Positions 61,657 to 64,000 of a stretch of DNA of 64,000 nucleotides are shown here, piece by piece. Source of the stretch: Solitalea canadensis DSM 3403 (GTDB lineage Bacteria > Bacteroidota > Bacteroidia > Sphingobacteriales > Sphingobacteriaceae); assembly GCF_000242635.2 (NCBI RefSeq), contig NC_017770.1, forward strand, positions 3,794,669 to 3,858,668, given 5' to 3'. Under the pieces are notes generated by a model, which did no database searches, was not told the DNA's origin, and saw only the letters and a program-made list of their open reading frames with translations. Positions within the stretch are counted from its first letter, which is position 1. Every line of letters starts with the position of its first letter. The translations under genes were made by a program, and so were the position numbers.

Positions 61657-62559
61657 ATGCTGATGACTACCAACCTGATCGATAAAGACACGCTTAAATT
61701 ATTGAGAATTCCCTTCTCGATCTTTTTAATGCCTGTATTTCTATTTGCGCTAAGCCAGGCTGAATCGATAAATTGGCAAAATACTCTTCTTTCCTTTATC
61801 ATTTTGCATTTATTTATTTATCCGGCCAGCAATGGATACAATAGTTTTATGGACCAGGATGAAGGAAGCATTGGCGGTTTAAAACATCCACCTAAACCAA
61901 CAAAAAAGCTTTTTTACATTTCCATTCTGCTCGATTTTATCGGTCTTTCACTAAGCTTTTTTATTAGCATCCCCTTCTCTATCTGCTTACTTATGTACAT
62001 ATTGGCGTCACGAGCTTATAGTTATAAAGGAATTCGTCTTAAAAAGTATCCTTACCTTGGATTTATTACAGTTATTTTTTCCCAGGGGGCATTTACGTTT
62101 TTAATTGCTTATCATGCAATAACCCTTCTTTCCTACCAGGAAATAATTAATCGGCAATTACTTGCTTTAATAGCTTGTAGCTTATTATTGGCAGGGGTTT
62201 ATCCGCTTACCCAAATTTACCAGCATGAAGAAGATTATAAAAATGGAGACATCACTATTAGCTATAAATTAGGTTACAGGGGTACATTCGCTTTTTGTTG
62301 TTTTGCATTTCTAACCAGTATCATTTGCTTTTATTATTATTTCAGAGAAGTTGATTTATTAAACAACTTCATAATTCTTCAGTTGTGTTTTATTCCAGCT
62401 GTAGTATATTTCTTTCACTGGTTTTACAAAGTATGGCGCGATTCTTCAGCTGCTGATTTTGAACATACGATGAAAATGAACCTTATTGCGTCTGTTTGCT
62501 TAAACAATTGTTTCATTTTATTATTACTCATTAACCAACAAGTGATTAAATTTCAGTAA
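61657..62559 (+). CDS. UbiA family prenyltransferase-like membrane protein
   Basis: The 300-residue protein has about eight membrane helices. The first Asp-rich motif is intact (N62-x3-D66-x-D68, in YNSFMDQDEGSIGG). The second is a variant, QIYQHEEDYKNGDITISYKLG, with the usual D-x3-D replaced by HEED...D. These bind the Mg-diphosphate of a prenyl donor. The protein would transfer an isoprenoid to an aromatic acceptor. It precedes a type III polyketide synthase gene by 73 nt on the same strand, so the polyketide product is a plausible acceptor (inference). Confidence 0.88.
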   Translation: MLMTTNLIDKDTLKLLRIPFSIFLMPVFLFALSQAESINWQNTLLSFIILHLFIYPASNGYNSFMDQDEGSIGGLKHPPKPTKKLFYISILLDFIGLSLSFFISIPFSICLLMYILASRAYSYKGIRLKKYPYLGFITVIFSQGAFTFLIAYHAITLLSYQEIINRQLLALIACSLLLAGVYPLTQIYQHEEDYKNGDITISYKLGYRGTFAFCCFAFLTSIICFYYYFREVDLLNNFIILQLCFIPAVVYFFHWFYKVWRDSSAADFEHTMKMNLIASVCLNNCFILLLLINQQVIKFQ

Positions 62560-62632
62560 GTTGTATACTAATAATAGTATTTGGCAAGATTAGTGTATAA
62601 ACTTTGGGATAACAATTTAATTATAACAGACC

Positions 62633-63733
62633 ATGAGTAAAGTAATTTCTATTGCAACTGCTAATCCACCCTTTAAGCACAAACAAGAAGATGTTTTACA
62701 GTACATGACGGATGTATTGCGATCTTCATCCGATGAACGGAAATTACTCAATATGCTTTATCATCGCAGCGGAATCAAGTATCGATATTCTGTACTGCCT
62801 GAATTCTCTGAGCGTTATGCAAGTCACCATGTTTCTTTTTTTGACAATGTGGAAGAAGACCAGCCATTAGAAGCTCGTATGAAAATCTATCATGATAATG
62901 CTGGAAAACTTGGTTGTGAATCGGCCCTTAAATGTGTGGATCCTTTTTGTAAGCCCGAAAATATAACTCATCTTATAACAGTAAGTTGTACAGGTTTATC
63001 CGCACCGGGACTCGACCTAGAGGTGGTTGAAAAATTAGGCTTGAAAAATACGATTTATCGTACTTCCGTAAATTTTATGGGCTGTTATGCTGCTTTACAT
63101 GCGATGAAACATGCAGATCTGATCTGTAAAGCTGATCCTGCTGCAATTGTATTAATTGTTTCCGTTGAAATATGTACGATCCATTTCCAGAACAAAAATG
63201 ACATGGATAATCTCACTGCTAATTTGTTGTTTGCAGATGGTGCGGCCTCAGCATTAGTTTGTTCTGACGATATTGCAAGTAAAAATAAGTGGCGAGGCTT
63301 AACCATTAAGAATTATTATTCTGAAGTAAACTTTAGCGCTAAAAAGGATATGGCTTGGACTTTGTCAGGCACTGGCTTTCTCATGACATTAAGCAATTAC
63401 ATTCCTGATTTAGTGGAGAAAGGAATTAAGAATCTTGTAACTCAAACGCTATCATCCATTAATAAAAATGTCTCAGATATTGTGCATTGGGCCATCCACC
63501 CTGGAGGAAAACGCATTTTGGATGTAATCGCTAAAGAGCTTGAATTGGTAAACGGTGAGTTACAATCGGCTTATGCGGTTCTGGAGAACTTCGGAAATAT
63601 GTCGTCTCCAACCATATTATATGTATTAAAAGACATCTTGGATAACAAAGTAAACCTTGACAAAGAGGAGTTGATCTTTTCTACAGGCTTTGGACCGGGT
63701 TTAACCATGGAAAGTATGGTTTTAAGTACATGA
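62633..63733 (+). CDS. type III polyketide synthase (chalcone synthase-like)
   Basis: The 366-residue protein has the thiolase-fold triad: Cys151 (NFMGCYAALHAMKHAD), His289 (HWAIHPGGKRILD) and Asn322 (NFGNMSSPTILYVL). VSCTGLSAPGLDLE and the C-terminal FGPGLTMESMVL are also typical. It condenses malonyl units on a starter acyl-CoA, commonly giving alkylpyrones or alkylresorcinols in bacteria. Its stop overlaps the methyltransferase start by four bases (ATGA), so translation is coupled. A possible promoter (TTTG at 62580, ACTTTG at 62601) lies in the gap after ubiA. Confidence 0.95.
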   Translation: MSKVISIATANPPFKHKQEDVLQYMTDVLRSSSDERKLLNMLYHRSGIKYRYSVLPEFSERYASHHVSFFDNVEEDQPLEARMKIYHDNAGKLGCESALKCVDPFCKPENITHLITVSCTGLSAPGLDLEVVEKLGLKNTIYRTSVNFMGCYAALHAMKHADLICKADPAAIVLIVSVEICTIHFQNKNDMDNLTANLLFADGAASALVCSDDIASKNKWRGLTIKNYYSEVNFSAKKDMAWTLSGTGFLMTLSNYIPDLVEKGIKNLVTQTLSSINKNVSDIVHWAIHPGGKRILDVIAKELELVNGELQSAYAVLENFGNMSSPTILYVLKDILDNKVNLDKEELIFSTGFGPGLTMESMVLST

Positions 63734-64000
63734 CGATGATGAGATCTCGTTCTTTAGAAAAAGAATTATTAGATGCGGATGAAATTCCCAGCGATGACCT
63801 CCGTCAGAACCTTCGTGAACTTGATATTATCAATCATTATCTGGGTGGACATTCAATTACGATAAAAGGTATAAAGCAATTAATAAAAAATCAAAAACAA
63901 TCCATTTCCATTCTGGATATTGGTAGCGGTGGAGGCGACACGCTAAAAGCCGTTGCCATATGGGGCCGGGAACAAAACCAAAAGCTCAAACTGATCGGCG
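63730..64000 (+). CDS. SAM-dependent methyltransferase (3' truncated by window end)
   Basis: The 90 residues visible begin at ATG 63730, overlapping the polyketide synthase stop. They include LRELDIINHYLGGHSITIKGIKQL and SAM motif I ILDIGSGGGDTLKAVA. It is probably a tailoring enzyme for the polyketide, analogous to the methyltransferase of bacterial type III PKS operons (inference). The C-terminal part is outside the window. Confidence 0.85.
   Translation, partial: MTMMRSRSLEKELLDADEIPSDDLRQNLRELDIINHYLGGHSITIKGIKQLIKNQKQSISILDIGSGGGDTLKAVAIWGREQNQKLKLIG

Noticed and set aside
1-64000. CRISPR arrays, phage defence islands or prophage.
   Set aside because: No regularly spaced direct repeats, cas genes, restriction genes, integrases or phage structural genes were found on either strand; the periodic hairpins are short and lack spacers.

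Overview
The window is a piece of a Bacteroidota chromosome, most likely from the Sphingobacteriales/Cytophagales side. The evidence is AT-rich DNA, TAnnTTTG-type -7 promoter boxes, a SusC/SusD pair driven by an ECF sigma/FecR anti-sigma couple, a gliding-bacteria style set of secreted peptidases, a DUF3078 protein, an OstA-like LptA homologue and the Bacteroidota order DUF177-rpmF-plsX-fabH-accB-accC. Most of it is ordinary housekeeping sequence, interrupted by two insertion sequences.

Layout. 1-8.2 kb: a MazG-like gene cut by the window edge, comB, gcvT, a small gene plus rnhB, a GAF/PP2C phosphatase, an orphan oligopeptide ABC permease, and a glycosyltransferase/flippase-like pair. 8.3-13.6 kb: ruvC, a HIT protein, greA, a 2-hydroxyacid dehydrogenase, rsmA, pdxA and a guanine-deaminase-like gene. 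13.79-15.21 kb: an ISL3/ISAon1-type element with an 8-bp target duplication. It has replaced the last codons of a glycerophosphodiester phosphodiesterase gene. 15.2-30.4 kb: DUF3078 protein, fused 2-oxoacid dehydrogenase E1, an MG2/plug-domain protein, an S9 peptidase, aat, a three-gene SPFH / membrane PH-like / ribbon-helix-helix operon, a LutB-like protein, an M28 peptidase and rpiB. 30.4-36.6 kb: tatC and the fatty-acid/phospholipid cluster. 36.7-39.5 kb: a two-gene membrane operon of unknown function with duplicated His/Asp motifs. 39.7-45.4 kb: isoaspartyl peptidase, Nudix hydrolase, rdgB with a hypothetical partner, a SurA-like isomerase and a MoxR ATPase. 45.45-46.84 kb: an intact IS256-family element inserted exactly into a terminator hairpin. 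46.9-57.0 kb: S8 peptidase, TlpA-like protein, SusD, SusC, FecR and ECF sigma. 57.5-64 kb: cold-shock protein, OstA-like protein, tilS, a small membrane protein, then a UbiA prenyltransferase, a type III polyketide synthase and a methyltransferase cut by the window end.

Points beyond routine annotation: (i) five intergenic hairpins that share one architecture, in which both arms are built of degenerate 7- or 8-nt tandem units while the unit sequence differs from site to site; (ii) three ATATCA boxes at exact 11-bp spacing in front of the SPFH-PH-RHH operon, a likely operator for its own RHH protein; (iii) the uncharacterised two-gene His-motif membrane system at 36.7-39.5 kb; (iv) the UbiA/type III PKS/methyltransferase locus at the right edge; (v) both insertion sequences sitting at bidirectional terminators, with target duplications that allow the pre-insertion sequence to be rebuilt.

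No rRNA gene, complete tRNA, CRISPR array, prophage or replication origin was seen. Function calls rest on motifs read from the translated sequence and on family knowledge, not on database searches.
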